64,000 nucleotides of DNA. Source: Microbacterium sp. SY138. GTDB lineage: Bacteria > Actinomycetota > Actinomycetes > Actinomycetales > Microbacteriaceae. The stretch lies in contig NZ_CP155793.1 of the NCBI RefSeq assembly GCF_039729145.1, positions 372,001 to 436,000 on the forward strand. Direction: 5' to 3'. Positions 34,747 through 44,431 of the stretch are shown here, in pieces. How positions within the stretch are numbered: the first letter of the stretch is position 1; each line of letters opens with the position of its first letter. Position numbers and translations under genes: made by a program. Below the pieces are notes generated by a model. It was given only the letters and a program-made list of their open reading frames with translations, had not been told where the DNA came from and did not search any database.

Positions 34747-36296
34747 TGGCCGGCACCTATCGCATCGGCATCGACGTCGGCGGCACCAACACCGACGCCG
34801 TGATCCTCGACGAGCGGCTCGACGTCGTCGCCTCGGTCAAGCGCCCGACCACGGCCGACACGGGCGACGGCGTGGCCGCGGCGATCGACGCCGTGCTCGC
34901 GGCCTCCGGCGTCGACGCCGCCCTGATCGGGCACGCGATGCTCGGCACCACTCACTGCACCAACGCGATCGTCGAGCGGCGCGGTCTCGGTCGCGTCGGC
35001 ATCCTCCGCCTCGGTGCACCGGCCACCACGGCCGTCCCGCCGTTGGAGGGCTGGCCCGACGACCTACGTGCGGCGATCGGCGAGCAGGCACACCTGCTGG
35101 ACGGCGGCTTCGAGGTCGACGGCCGCGTGCTCTCCCCGATCGATGAGGATGCCGTGCGCGAGGCCTGTGCACGGATGCGCGGCGAGGTCGACGCGGTCGC
35201 CGTCGTGGGCGTCTTCGCGCCGATCGACGAGAGCCAGGAGGAGCGGGTCGCGGCCATCGTCACGGAAGAGCTGGGTGTCCCCGTGTCGCGGTCGGCGCGC
35301 ATCGGCTCGCTCGGACTGCTCGAGCGCGAGAACGCGACGGTGCTGAATGCGGCGCTGATGCAGACGCTGCGGCAGATGGCCGCGGGCTTCGTCGCCGCTC
35401 TGCGGGAGCGGGGCATCCCGGCCACCCCGTACTTCGGCCAGAACGACGGCACCCTCATGCAGCTCGAGTACGCGCTCGAGTTCCCGGTGCTGACGATCGG
35501 CTGCGGTCCGACGAACTCGATCCGCGGCGCCGCGCACCTCTCGGGCGCGACCGACGCCCTGGTGGTCGACATCGGCGGCACCACGACCGACATCGGCGTG
35601 CTCGTCGACGGGTTCCCACGGCAGTCGGCGCACGCGGTCGAGATCGGCGGCATCCGCACGAACTTCCGTATGCCCGACGTGCTGTCGGTCGGCCTCGGCG
35701 GCGGCACGATCATCCGGGAGACGCCTGCGGGCGCGACCGTCGGCCCGGACAGCGTGGGCTATCGCCTTCCGCAGGAGGGTCTCGCGTTCGGCGGCAGCAC
35801 CCTCACGGCCACCGACGTCGCGCTCGCGGTCGGCGGCGCCGAGATCGACGGTCTCGACGCCCCCGCCGTTCCCGAGGGGGTCGGCTCCGCGGCGTGGACC
35901 GCGATGCGGGAGATCCTCGAGGACTCGATCGATCGGATGAAGCCGAACGCCGCGCCGGTACCGGTGATCCTGGTCGGCGGGGGCGGCATCATCGCCCCGA
36001 CCGTGCTCGACGGCGTCGCCGAGGTGATCCGCCCCGATCACTTCGGCGCCGCCAACGCGGTGGGGGCGGCCCTCGGCGAGGTCGCAGGCCAGATCGAGAA
36101 GATCTACCGCGTCGATCCCACCGACCAGCGGGCATCCCGGGCGGACGCCGCCGCCGAGGCGACCGAGCGTGCCCGGCTCGCCGGCGCCGATCCCACGACG
36201 ATCGAGGTCGTCGCGGTGGAAGAGCTGCCGGTGGCCTACTCCGACGGCACGGCCGTGCTCATCCGCGCCAGAGCGGTGGGTCGCCTGGCGGCCTGA
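34746..36296 (+). CDS. Hydantoinase/oxoprolinase (HyuA-like) family protein
   Basis: A 516-residue protein with an actin-like ATPase fold: IGIDVGGTNTDAVILDE (phosphate loop 1), GTTHCTNAIVERRGL, then VVDIGGTTTDIGVLVDG (phosphate loop 2) and VILVGGGGIIAPTVLDG. ATP-dependent opening of cyclic amides (hydantoins, 5-oxoproline) is known for the family. It lacks the separate HyuB half, whose place may be taken by the DUF917 partner. The start shares one base with the previous stop (TGATG). Confidence 0.88.
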   Translation: MAGTYRIGIDVGGTNTDAVILDERLDVVASVKRPTTADTGDGVAAAIDAVLAASGVDAALIGHAMLGTTHCTNAIVERRGLGRVGILRLGAPATTAVPPLEGWPDDLRAAIGEQAHLLDGGFEVDGRVLSPIDEDAVREACARMRGEVDAVAVVGVFAPIDESQEERVAAIVTEELGVPVSRSARIGSLGLLERENATVLNAALMQTLRQMAAGFVAALRERGIPATPYFGQNDGTLMQLEYALEFPVLTIGCGPTNSIRGAAHLSGATDALVVDIGGTTTDIGVLVDGFPRQSAHAVEIGGIRTNFRMPDVLSVGLGGGTIIRETPAGATVGPDSVGYRLPQEGLAFGGSTLTATDVALAVGGAEIDGLDAPAVPEGVGSAAWTAMREILEDSIDRMKPNAAPVPVILVGGGGIIAPTVLDGVAEVIRPDHFGAANAVGAALGEVAGQIEKIYRVDPTDQRASRADAAAEATERARLAGADPTTIEVVAVEELPVAYSDGTAVLIRARAVGRLAA

Positions 36297-36366
36297 CTCT
36301 CCGCGGACGGCATCGCCTCGGGCGGGCGGGCTTCCGTCCGTCCGAGGTGCGTGCTTGCATGGGCGC

Positions 36367-37425
36367 ATGGAGCGGGACGCGAAGCTGCGTGGCGAGACGA
36401 GAGCGGTCTGGGCGACCGTGATCTGCTTCGTGATCGGCACGCTCATCGGGATGCTCGTCCTGGGCGGTGCCGACCGCCCGCTCACGGGCGAAGGGGCGCT
36501 CGCGATGCCCGCCGCGCTCATCGCCGGAGCGATCGCGGCGGGCGCCTTCCTCACGAGCACACTGATGCACCGAGGGGGCGAGACGAGGCCGATGCCGCGC
36601 TGGCAGGCGGTGGTCTCCGATCTCTCGGCTGGTGCCCTCACCGTCGCGTTCGGAGCCGTCACGACGATGGGAGTGCTGCTCGCCGCCGAGGTGCTCACGG
36701 CCGGGCTCCACGGACTGCAGCTCGCGGCGATCGGCGGCGGACTGCTCACCGGTCTGGCGGCGGCGGTCGGCGGGCGCTTCGCCTTCGGCGCCGGCGTCGA
36801 CCTGCGCACGGCAGACCTCGCCGCGCTCCTGTTCGGTTTCCTCGTGATCGGCACCCTGTTCGCCATGATCACGGCCGCTGATCCGCGCTGGTGGGAGCAG
36901 AACTTCTCCCAGTTGGGCTCCGGTTCGTGGGCCTTCAACGGCACCCTCCTGGTCGCGGGGCTTCTCATCGCGACCGTCGGCTCGTACATCGGTCGTGACC
37001 TGCACCGGCTGCTCGGGGATTCCGCACTCTCCCGCATCGCCGTCGTCGTGGCGTCGTGGGCGGCCACCGGAATCGCACTGGCTGCGGTCGGGCTGCTGCC
37101 GCTGCATCGTGTGCCCATCCCGCACGACATCGCCGCGGTCTCCACGCTCGTCCTGTTCGTCGTGGCGGCCGCGACCACGGTCGCCGCTGTTCCCGGGCAC
37201 CCCCGAGCGCTCCTGATCACCTCGATCGGCGTCGGTCTGCTCCTGGCGGCGGCGATCGTGCTGTGGGTGCCGTTCGGTCTCTTCTCGGCCACCGCTGTCG
37301 AGGCCGTCGTCGTCGGACTCGGACTCCTGTGGATGGCGACGCTCGTTCGGGTTCTCGCGATCCTGGTGCCGGCCCGGTCTCGCCCCTCCGCGCGCCTGTC
37401 GCTGATGCGCGCCCGGCATCCCTAG
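36367..37425 (+). CDS. DUF998-type multi-pass membrane protein
   Basis: A 352-residue membrane protein with about ten hydrophobic segments. The second half resembles DUF998 proteins, with TAADPRWWEQNFSQLGSGSWAFNGTLLVAGLLIATVGSYIG as the conserved core. No enzymatic motif is visible and the role is unknown. ATG 36367 was chosen because the frame before it is arginine-rich shadow sequence. It is 70 bp after the hydantoinase-like gene and might be on the same transcript, but nothing else links it to that pathway. Confidence 0.8.
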   Translation: MERDAKLRGETRAVWATVICFVIGTLIGMLVLGGADRPLTGEGALAMPAALIAGAIAAGAFLTSTLMHRGGETRPMPRWQAVVSDLSAGALTVAFGAVTTMGVLLAAEVLTAGLHGLQLAAIGGGLLTGLAAAVGGRFAFGAGVDLRTADLAALLFGFLVIGTLFAMITAADPRWWEQNFSQLGSGSWAFNGTLLVAGLLIATVGSYIGRDLHRLLGDSALSRIAVVVASWAATGIALAAVGLLPLHRVPIPHDIAAVSTLVLFVVAAATTVAAVPGHPRALLITSIGVGLLLAAAIVLWVPFGLFSATAVEAVVVGLGLLWMATLVRVLAILVPARSRPSARLSLMRARHP

Positions 37426-37519
37426 AGCGGCATGCACGAAAGATAGGGCAACTGCCCGATGCCCCGGGGGTGCCTCAGAGCGGACTGTAGGGATACAGCG
37501 AACCGTCGAGGAGAACCCC

Positions 37520-37765
37520 ATGTACGAGCACCCGTATCTCAGCCAGCAGCTCACCCGGCACGACCAGGAGCAGATGGAGCGCGCCGCCACGGAGAGGCTG
37601 CGTCTGATCGAGCACGCCGACCAGATCGTGCCGCGTCCGGAAGGGGTGGTCCGGCGGATGCTGCGCCGCGCGTTCGGTCGCACGGCGGTCGCCACGTCTG
37701 CGACCGCCCCGACGACGGCTCGTGTCGCGGGCGGATGCGAAGCGGCGGCGGCACACGCGCAGTGA
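37520..37765 (+). CDS. Small basic protein of unknown function
   Basis: An 81-residue protein with a strong ribosome site (GAGGAG before the ATG). The N-terminal half is helical and charged (LTRHDQEQMERAATERLRLIEHADQIV), followed by a basic stretch RRMLRRAFGR and an Ala/Thr-rich tail. There is no transmembrane helix or known domain. It lies in its own spacer, 94 bp after the DUF998 gene and 65 bp before the LuxR gene. The clean ribosome site and local helix pattern make it a likely real gene; I do not recognise the family. Confidence 0.6.
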   Translation: MYEHPYLSQQLTRHDQEQMERAATERLRLIEHADQIVPRPEGVVRRMLRRAFGRTAVATSATAPTTARVAGGCEAAAAHAQ

Positions 37766-37830
37766 GCGGCGTCGCGCAGCGCGAACCGCAGACCGTCCCG
37801 AATGTCGGTCGGGGGTGGGACGATGAATCC

Positions 37831-40713
37831 ATGCCCCCTTCCGCGTCGAGCGCTGCGATGGTCGGCCGCGAGGCCGAGCTCGCCGAGGTGCGCCGATCGT
37901 TCGCCGGGGTGCGCGACGGCGTCCCGGCCGCGCTGCTCGTCGAGGGCGAGGCCGGCATCGGCAAGTCCCGCATGCTGCGCGAGTTCGCCGCCGAGATCGC
38001 GCCGACCGCCGACGTGCATGTGGGCTGGTGCCTCGATCTGGGCGCCTCGCGCACGCCCTACGGGCCACTCACCGGCATCCTCCGCTCGATCGTCACACGC
38101 ATGGGCGTCGACCGGGTGCGCGAGTCGGTGGGGGTGGGGGTCGAGGCACTCGGCATGCTGCTCCCCGAACTCGTCGACTCCCCGACCGATCGCGACCGCA
38201 CCAGCCCCGAGCACCTGCGCGATGCGATCGCCTCCCTCATCGAGGCGGCGGCCGAACGCGCCCCGCAGGTGCTCGTGGTCGAAGACCTGCACTGGGCCGA
38301 CGAGTCGACGCTCGCCATCCTCTCCTTCCTGCTGCGGGCGCTGAGCCGCGGCCGCATCCTGTTGCTCCTCACCTCTCGTACTGACGATGTGCGCCGCGGG
38401 GATGCGGTGAGCCGCTTCATCGGCGAGGCGACGCGCGCGCGGTTGCTCGAGCGCCTCACCCTCGGCCGGCTCGACGAGGCCGCGGTTCGTGAGCTGGCCG
38501 AGCAGATCACCGGCCGGGCGCTGACCGAGAGCGCCCTCGATCGCATGCAGGAGCGGGCCGAGGGCGTGCCCTTCTTCATCGAGGAGATCGCGGGGTGCGC
38601 GAACGGCCCGCTCCCCGACGGTCTGCGCGACCTGCTGCTCGCCCGCTTCGACCGGCTCGGCGACGATGCGCGGCGTGTGGTGCAGGTCGTCTCCGGCGCC
38701 GAGCGTCCGCTCTCCCATCCGCTGATCACGGGCCTCGTCGATCTGCCGGAGCAACGCCTCGACGAGGCGATCCGCGAGGCGACGCGCAGCGGCATCCTCG
38801 TCGTGGGCGACGACGACTACCGGTTCCGGCATGCCCTGCTGCGCGAGGCCGTGCACGACGACCTGCTCCCCGGCGAGCGGGCACGCCTGCATCGCGCCTA
38901 TGCCGAGGCGCTCGAGGCGCAGTGCGCGGGGTCGGATACCAGCGACGCCGCGGCCCTCGCCTATCACTGGCAGCTCGCGCAAGACGATCGGAAGGCGCTC
39001 GTCGCCGCCGCCGACGCCATGCGCCACGCGAAGGGGCAGTACGCGTTCGCGAGCGCGGCCCGCTTCGGCGAACTGGCACTGGAACTGTGGCCGCTCGTGC
39101 CCGACGCCGCCGCGGCGGCACGCGTCGAGAGACTCGACCTGCTCCTCGTGCTGGGATCGATCCTGCGCAATGCGGGCGACGGCGAGCGGGCGCTCGCGGT
39201 CGCGAACGTCGCGCTCGCCGAGATCGACCCCGCCACAGTGGACCCGCGTCTGCATGCCCGACTCCTGCGCAACAAGGCGCTGTACCTCGTCAACCTCGGA
39301 CGCCTCGGTGCGATCCCGCTGCTGCAGCAGGCCCTGGCCATCGCGGAGGAGCGCATCGGCGACGAGGTGTTCCGGGCCGAGCTGCTCAACCAGCTCGCGA
39401 GCCGGCGCATGATCGCGGGCGACAGAGAAGAGGCGATCCGCCTCGCGGATGAGGCTGAGCTGGGGGCGGCCGGAGCCGACTCCACCGACCAGCTGTCGAT
39501 CGCCGCGAACGTGCGCGGCGGCTCCCTGGCCCACCTCGGCCGGGTCGACGAAGGGGTGCGCGAGTACGAGCGGGCGCGTGAGCTCGCGGCCGGAACGACG
39601 GCCGAGATGCGCTATCGCGTCAACTACTCCGACCTGCTCACGCTGCTGGGCCGCTACCGCGAGGCGGTCGAGGTCGCCGAAGAGGGACTGCGGCGTGCCC
39701 GCGAGCTCCGCGTCGAACGCACCTCGGGGTCGATCATGGCCCAGAACATGGTGGTGCCCCTGCTCGAACTCGGCGAGATCGAGCGGGTCGAGGAGATGCT
39801 GTCGCGCGACTTCGTGCAGGGAACCCTGCGTGTGTTCCGCATGTACATGAGCATGACCCGCGTGCGGGTGCTGGCCTGGCGCGGGCGGTCGGCCGAGGCA
39901 GCAGAGCTGTTGCAGGAGTGGTTGCCGGCGTTCGAGGAGACGGGCGGCTCGGAGCGGCAGATCTGGTACGACCGGATCATGATGACGGTGGCTGTGGCCG
40001 AGAGTGAGGGGAATCTCCGGAGGGCGCTCGACACCATTCTCGAGATGCTGCGCGACGAACATCCGGCGCTGCTGCACCAGCGCCGGCTGCTGCTGGAGGG
40101 CGGGGCGATCATCGCCGAGCTGCGCGCCGAGGGCGCCGACACCACGACGGCATCCGATGCCGTCCGTGCGGCGTGGTGCGCGCAACCCGCGCAGTTGCAG
40201 GACGACGCGTGGTCGACGATCCTCGATGCGCTGCTCGACCCGCGCCATGACGCCCTGGATGCGGCCCTCCACCATGCCGAGGGAGAAGACGTACCGGTCG
40301 TCTTCCGCGCCGTGCTCCGGCTCGAGCGCGCGCGTCTGCTCGTCCACGAGGGGGAGCGCGTCACCGCGGCGTCGGTGCTCGCCGAGGCGGCAGGCCTCGC
40401 GGAGGCACTCGGCAACGCCCAGGTGCGGGCTGCGGTCGCCCGGTTCGCCACCGACGCCGGACTGCGTGCCCCCGCCGATCCGCCGTCGGGCGACGACCTG
40501 CTCACGGCTCGCGAGCGGCAGGTGCTCGAGCTGATCGCCGAAGGGCTGAGCAACCGGCAGATCGGCGAGCGGCTGTTCATCAGCGTCAAGACCGTGAGCG
40601 TGCACGTCTCGGCCGTGCTGCGCAAACTCGGCGTGAGCACACGCACCGAAGCTGCTCTCGTGCAGAAGAATCGACAGTTCCGTGTCCCTGCCCAGCCTGC
40701 CGTGGTAGCGTGA
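37831..40713 (+). CDS. Large ATP-binding LuxR-family regulator (LAL type)
   Basis: A 960-residue regulator. An AAA/STAND ATPase starts with MVGREAELAEVRRSF and Walker A GEAGIGKS (residues 39-46); Walker B is VLVVEDLHWADEST. A long TPR-like helical middle (about 400-870) follows, and the C-terminal LuxR helix-turn-helix reads LTARERQVLELIAEGLSNRQIGERLFISVKTVSVHVSAVLRKLG. Such proteins switch on catabolic or secondary-metabolite genes in response to ATP and a ligand. ATG 37831 begins the conserved domain. It has no obvious target next to it; the following cspA has its own leader and terminator. Confidence 0.9.
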   Translation: MPPSASSAAMVGREAELAEVRRSFAGVRDGVPAALLVEGEAGIGKSRMLREFAAEIAPTADVHVGWCLDLGASRTPYGPLTGILRSIVTRMGVDRVRESVGVGVEALGMLLPELVDSPTDRDRTSPEHLRDAIASLIEAAAERAPQVLVVEDLHWADESTLAILSFLLRALSRGRILLLLTSRTDDVRRGDAVSRFIGEATRARLLERLTLGRLDEAAVRELAEQITGRALTESALDRMQERAEGVPFFIEEIAGCANGPLPDGLRDLLLARFDRLGDDARRVVQVVSGAERPLSHPLITGLVDLPEQRLDEAIREATRSGILVVGDDDYRFRHALLREAVHDDLLPGERARLHRAYAEALEAQCAGSDTSDAAALAYHWQLAQDDRKALVAAADAMRHAKGQYAFASAARFGELALELWPLVPDAAAAARVERLDLLLVLGSILRNAGDGERALAVANVALAEIDPATVDPRLHARLLRNKALYLVNLGRLGAIPLLQQALAIAEERIGDEVFRAELLNQLASRRMIAGDREEAIRLADEAELGAAGADSTDQLSIAANVRGGSLAHLGRVDEGVREYERARELAAGTTAEMRYRVNYSDLLTLLGRYREAVEVAEEGLRRARELRVERTSGSIMAQNMVVPLLELGEIERVEEMLSRDFVQGTLRVFRMYMSMTRVRVLAWRGRSAEAAELLQEWLPAFEETGGSERQIWYDRIMMTVAVAESEGNLRRALDTILEMLRDEHPALLHQRRLLLEGGAIIAELRAEGADTTTASDAVRAAWCAQPAQLQDDAWSTILDALLDPRHDALDAALHHAEGEDVPVVFRAVLRLERARLLVHEGERVTAASVLAEAAGLAEALGNAQVRAAVARFATDAGLRAPADPPSGDDLLTARERQVLELIAEGLSNRQIGERLFISVKTVSVHVSAVLRKLGVSTRTEAALVQKNRQFRVPAQPAVVA

Positions 40714-40749
40714 CTGTGCGCGCGTCTCGGATGTTCCGATTCGGCGTAG

Positions 40750-40763
40750 GCCGTGTAAACGGC
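40750..40763 (+). promoter_or_regulatory. Small hairpin in the cold-shock mRNA leader
   Basis: GCCGT-GTAA-ACGGC forms a 5-bp hairpin 24 nt before the cold-shock start, in a 74-bp leader richer in A and T than its surroundings. Cold-shock leaders often carry structure that controls translation; this specific role is only suggested. Confidence 0.35.
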
Positions 40764-40787
40764 TAAGTCAACAGAAAGTAGAAACAC

Positions 40788-40991
40788 ATGGCCACTGGCA
40801 CTGTGAAATGGTTCAACGCGGAAAAGGGCTTCGGCTTCATCGCTCCCGATGACGGCTCGGACGACCTCTTCGCCCACTACTCGGCTATCGCCGGCTCCGG
40901 TTTCAAGGAGCTCCGCGAGAACCAGAAGGTCGAATTCGACGCTGAGCGTGGCCCCAAGGGCATGCAGGCGGCGAACATCCGCGCTCTCTGA
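40788..40991 (+). CDS. cspA: Cold-shock protein (CspA family)
   Basis: A 67-residue single-OB-fold nucleic acid-binding protein. The start [19 protein letters not shown] contains RNP-1 (KGFGFI), and [10 protein letters not shown] covers the RNP-2 position (usually VFVH, here LFAH). Length and order match the family. It binds single-stranded RNA and melts structure, assisting translation or antitermination. It is monocistronic, with its own leader and a strong intrinsic terminator. Confidence 0.97.
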   Translation: MATGTVKWFNAEKGFGFIAPDDGSDDLFAHYSAIAGSGFKELRENQKVEFDAERGPKGMQAANIRAL

Positions 40992-41012
40992 GCGCGCGCT
41001 GACTTCCTGAAG

Positions 41013-41046
41013 CCGGTCGGATCCTCACGGATCCGGCCGGTTTTTT
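41013..41046 (+). terminator. Rho-independent terminator of the cold-shock gene
   Basis: CCGGTCGGATCC (41013-41024) pairs with GGATCCGGCCGG (41029-41040) around TCAC, with one G-T pair, and is followed immediately by six Ts. This is the clearest intrinsic terminator in the window. Confidence 0.92.
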
Positions 41047-41148
41047 CGTGCCACCCGCAGCTTTCGAATCGCGTGAATGGCCCCAACCGGCGGCGATTCG
41101 CGGCGAATCGCGCGATTCGAGAGGCAGCACGCGGCCGGGAATCCGGGG

Positions 41149-41167
41149 TGAGGTTCCCCTAACCTCC
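41149..41167. promoter_or_regulatory. DtxR/IdeR-like iron box 1
   Basis: TGAGGTTCCCCTAACCTCC matches the DtxR/IdeR consensus TTAGGTTAGCCTAACCTAA at 14 of 19 positions by eye, with symmetric AGGTT/AACCT arms. It lies 80 bp before the siderophore lipoprotein start. Confidence 0.65.
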
Positions 41168-41175
41168 GTGTTAGA

Positions 41176-41194
41176 TTAGGCGAGGCTTACCAAA
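41176..41194. promoter_or_regulatory. DtxR/IdeR-like iron box 2
   Basis: TTAGGCGAGGCTTACCAAA matches the actinobacterial box TTAGGCAAGGCTAACCTAA at 16 of 19 positions. It starts 27 bp after box 1, close to the spacing needed for two dimers on one helix face with some offset. Iron-bound DtxR/IdeR here would block the eight-gene siderophore uptake operon. Confidence 0.75.
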
Positions 41195-41247
41195 GCCTGG
41201 GCGCAGGTCATGCGCCGCCCCCTCACCCCGAACCCGAAGGAACGCCT

Positions 41248-42273
41248 GTGCGCACCTCTCGAATCCTCGCCATCGGCGCGGCCGCCGCGCTCGCCATCGG
41301 TCTCTCCGCCTGCGCATCCTCTGCCCCGGAGTCGACCTCGACCGCCGGCGGCAACCCCGCATCCGACGACGCCTTCCCCGTCACCGTCGAGCACGTCTAC
41401 GGCGAGACCACGATCACCGAGAAGCCCGAGCGCGTCGCGACCGTCGCATGGGCGAACCACGAGGTGCCGCTGGCGCTGGGCATCGTTCCGGTCGGCATGA
41501 GCAAGGCGTCGTGGGGCGACGATGACGACAACGGCGTGCTGCCCTGGGTCGAGGAGAAGCTCGACGAGATGGGGGCCGAGACGCCGGTGCTGTTCGACGA
41601 GACCGACGGCATCGACTACGAGGCCGTCGCCGACACCGAGCCCGACGTGATCCTCGCCGCCTACTCCGGCCTCACGCAGGAGGAGTACGACACCCTCTCC
41701 AAGATCGCTCCGGTCATCGCCTACCCGAAGGTCGCCTGGGGCACTTCGGTCGACGAGATGATCGAGATGGACTCCAAGGCCCTCGGCCTCGAGAAGGAGG
41801 GCGACGCCCTAATCGAGCAGCTGGACGCCGACGCGCAGAAGGCGCTCGAGGCGAACAGCGTGCTGAAGGACAAGAAGGTCCTGTTCTCCTACATCGACCC
41901 GACCGACCTGAGCCAGATCGGGTACTACACGGCGATCGACACCCGCCCGGGCTATCTCCACGATCTCGGTCTGCCGTTCCCCTCGATCGTCGAGGAGAAC
42001 AAGGACAGCGACCAGTTCTACCTGACGGTCAGCGCGGAAGAGGCGCAGAAGTTCGACGACGTCGACCTGTTCATCACCTACGGCGACGAGTCGATCATCC
42101 CGCTCCTGCAGGCCGACCCGCTGCTGTCGAAGATCCCGGCGATCGCCGAGGGCCGCATCGCGGTCCTTCCCGACGCCACCCCCATCGCGGCCTCCGCGAA
42201 CCCGTCGCCGCTGTCGATTCCGTGGGGTCTCGACGACTACCTCGCGCTCCTGGCTGCACCGCTCGCTCCGTAG
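41248..42273 (+). CDS. Iron-siderophore ABC transporter substrate-binding lipoprotein
   Basis: A 341-residue lipoprotein: signal to LSACASS with lipidated Cys near residue 21, then a FepB/FhuD-type fold starting PVTVEHVYGETTITEKPERVATVAWANHEVPLALGI. LSKIAPVIAYP and the closing IAVLPDATPIA are typical. It captures ferric siderophores outside the membrane. The GTG start follows GAAGGAA. It heads an eight-gene operon, 54 bp after a DtxR-like box. The siderophore type is not readable. Confidence 0.92.
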   Translation: MRTSRILAIGAAAALAIGLSACASSAPESTSTAGGNPASDDAFPVTVEHVYGETTITEKPERVATVAWANHEVPLALGIVPVGMSKASWGDDDDNGVLPWVEEKLDEMGAETPVLFDETDGIDYEAVADTEPDVILAAYSGLTQEEYDTLSKIAPVIAYPKVAWGTSVDEMIEMDSKALGLEKEGDALIEQLDADAQKALEANSVLKDKKVLFSYIDPTDLSQIGYYTAIDTRPGYLHDLGLPFPSIVEENKDSDQFYLTVSAEEAQKFDDVDLFITYGDESIIPLLQADPLLSKIPAIAEGRIAVLPDATPIAASANPSPLSIPWGLDDYLALLAAPLAP

Positions 42274-42306
42274 TCGTTCGATCCGCCTCCGCGGAGTGAA
42301 TACCCA

Positions 42307-43356
42307 GTGACCTCAGCAACCGTCATCGCGCCCGCACCGGGGGCCGCAGACCTGCGGCGCCCGGTGCTGGTGCGAACCCTCTGGCTCCTCATCGGGCTCG
42401 TGGTGCTCGTCGTCCTCACCATCCTGTCGATCTCGTTCGGCGTGCGCGCCGTCTCATTCGACGACATCGCCGCGGCCCTCACCGGTCACACCGACACGAT
42501 CGCGCAGGCGGCGATCGTCAAGCGCATCCCCCGCACGGTCCTGGCCCTCCTCGTCGGTGCGGCACTCGCCCTCTCCGGCGCGACCATGCAGGCCGTGACG
42601 CGCAACCCCATCGCCGACCCCGGCATCCTCGGCGTCTCGAACGGCGCCTCGCTGGCCGTGGTGTGCGGCATCGCCTTCTTCGGTCTCGCCGACCCCTACG
42701 GCCAGATGGCGTTCGCGATCGCCGGAGCAGGGCTCGCCGCCGTCTTCGTCTACACGGTCGGATCCCTCGGACGCGGGGGAGCGACACCTCTCAAGCTCGC
42801 GCTCGCGGGTGCCGCCACCTCGGCCGCCTTCGCCTCGCTCATCAGCGCCGTCATGCTGCCCCGCGTCGACCTGCTGCAGACGTTCCAGTCGTGGCAGATC
42901 GGCGGCGTCGGTGGCGCGGAGTGGCCGCGCATCGCGCTCACCGCACCGGTTCTGGCCACCGGCGCCCTGATCTGCTTCCTGTGCTCCCGGGGCATGAACT
43001 CCCTCGCCCTCGGAGACGAGATGGCCAAGGGGCTCGGGGAGAACGTGTTCCGCACGCGCATGATCTCGGCGCTGGGCGCGGTGATCCTCGCCGGGGCCGC
43101 GACCGCGATCGCCGGCCCCATCGGCTTCGTCGGGCTCATCATCCCGCACGTATGCCGCATGCTCGTGGGCACCGACCACCGCTGGCTGCTCCCGTTCTCG
43201 GCCATCGCCGGCGCCGCCCTCCTGACCGCGAGCGACATCGTCGGGCGCGTGATCGCGCCATCGTCGGAGGAGATCCAGGTCGGTATCATCACCGCCATCA
43301 TCGGCGCCCCGTTCTTCATCTGGATCGTCCGCCGGCAGAAGGTGCGTGAGCTGTGA
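42307..43356 (+). CDS. FecCD-family siderophore permease, first subunit
   Basis: A 349-residue membrane permease with the FecCD landmarks VKRIPRTVLALLVGAALALSGATMQAVTRNPIADPGILGVSNGA and IAGPIGFVGLIIPHVCRMLVG. It uses a GTG start 33 bp after the lipoprotein gene. Its stop overlaps the second permease GTG (GTGA). The two permeases form the heterodimeric channel of the first importer. Confidence 0.94.
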   Translation: MTSATVIAPAPGAADLRRPVLVRTLWLLIGLVVLVVLTILSISFGVRAVSFDDIAAALTGHTDTIAQAAIVKRIPRTVLALLVGAALALSGATMQAVTRNPIADPGILGVSNGASLAVVCGIAFFGLADPYGQMAFAIAGAGLAAVFVYTVGSLGRGGATPLKLALAGAATSAAFASLISAVMLPRVDLLQTFQSWQIGGVGGAEWPRIALTAPVLATGALICFLCSRGMNSLALGDEMAKGLGENVFRTRMISALGAVILAGAATAIAGPIGFVGLIIPHVCRMLVGTDHRWLLPFSAIAGAALLTASDIVGRVIAPSSEEIQVGIITAIIGAPFFIWIVRRQKVREL

Positions 43357-44431
43357 GCACGACAGAGCACACCGAGCACACCCTCGACCGGGTCGACGAG
43401 CCGGCATCCGCCCGGATCGCGCGTATCGTCGCGGGGCGTCGCTCGCGCCACCGCCGGCATGCGGTGGCCACGATCGTCCTCGGCGTCCTGGTCTTCGCCC
43501 TCTTCGCGGTGGCGCTCATGGTCGGCAACACGTTCTACACGCCGGATGAGGTGATCCGGGTGATCCTCGGAGAGACCGTGCCGGGCGCCTCGTTCACCGT
43601 CGGCGATCTGCGACTGCCGCGGGCGGTGCTCGCCGTCCTCACCGGCATCGCATTCGGAATGGCGGGTGTGTGCTTCCAGACGATGCTGCGCAATCCGCTC
43701 GCCTCGCCCGACATCATCGGCATCTCCAACGGTGCCGGTGCGGCGGCCGTGTTCGGCATCATCGTGTTGTCCGTGAACGGGCCGGTCGTGTCGCTGCTCG
43801 CTCTCGGCGGCGCCGTCGTCACCGCCCTCGTGATCTACCTGCTCTCGATCAAGGGCGGCTTCGCCGGAACCCGACTCATCCTGATCGGGATCGGCGTCGC
43901 GGCGATGCTGCAGAGCGTCATCTCGTACATGCTGTCGCGCGCCGCGAACTGGGACATCCAGACCGCGATGCAGTGGTTGACCGGGAGCCTCAACAACGCC
44001 TCGTGGGAGCGGGTGCTGCCGATGGCGATCGCCGCGGCGATCATCGTGCCGCTCATGCTGTCGCAGGGGCGCGCGCTCGGTGCGCTTCAGCTCGGCGACG
44101 ACTCGGCTGCCGGTCTCGGCATCCGGGTCAACGCCACCCGCCTGCTCCTCATCCTCGGTGCGGTCGCGCTGCTCGCGTTCGCGACCGCGGCCACCGGCCC
44201 CATCGCCTTCGTCGCCTTCATGGCCGGCCCGATCGCCGCGCGCATCACCGGCCCCGGCGCCAACCTGCTCCTGCCGTCGGCGTTCGTCGGAGCCGTGCTC
44301 GTCCTCGGCGGCGACCTGATCGGCCAGTTCGCCTTCGGCACCCGCTATCCCGTCGGCGTCATCACCGGCGTCGTCGGCGCGCCGTACCTGATCTACCTGC
44401 TCATCCGCACCAACCGCTCCGGGGGTTCGCT

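Noticed and set aside
36259..40605. A 1448-codon open frame on the minus strand opposite the LuxR gene
   Set aside because: It is a GC-driven shadow: His/Arg/Glu-rich without domains, while the plus strand encodes a full LAL regulator. Similar shadows at 31472-33370 and 8392-10548 were rejected for the same reason.
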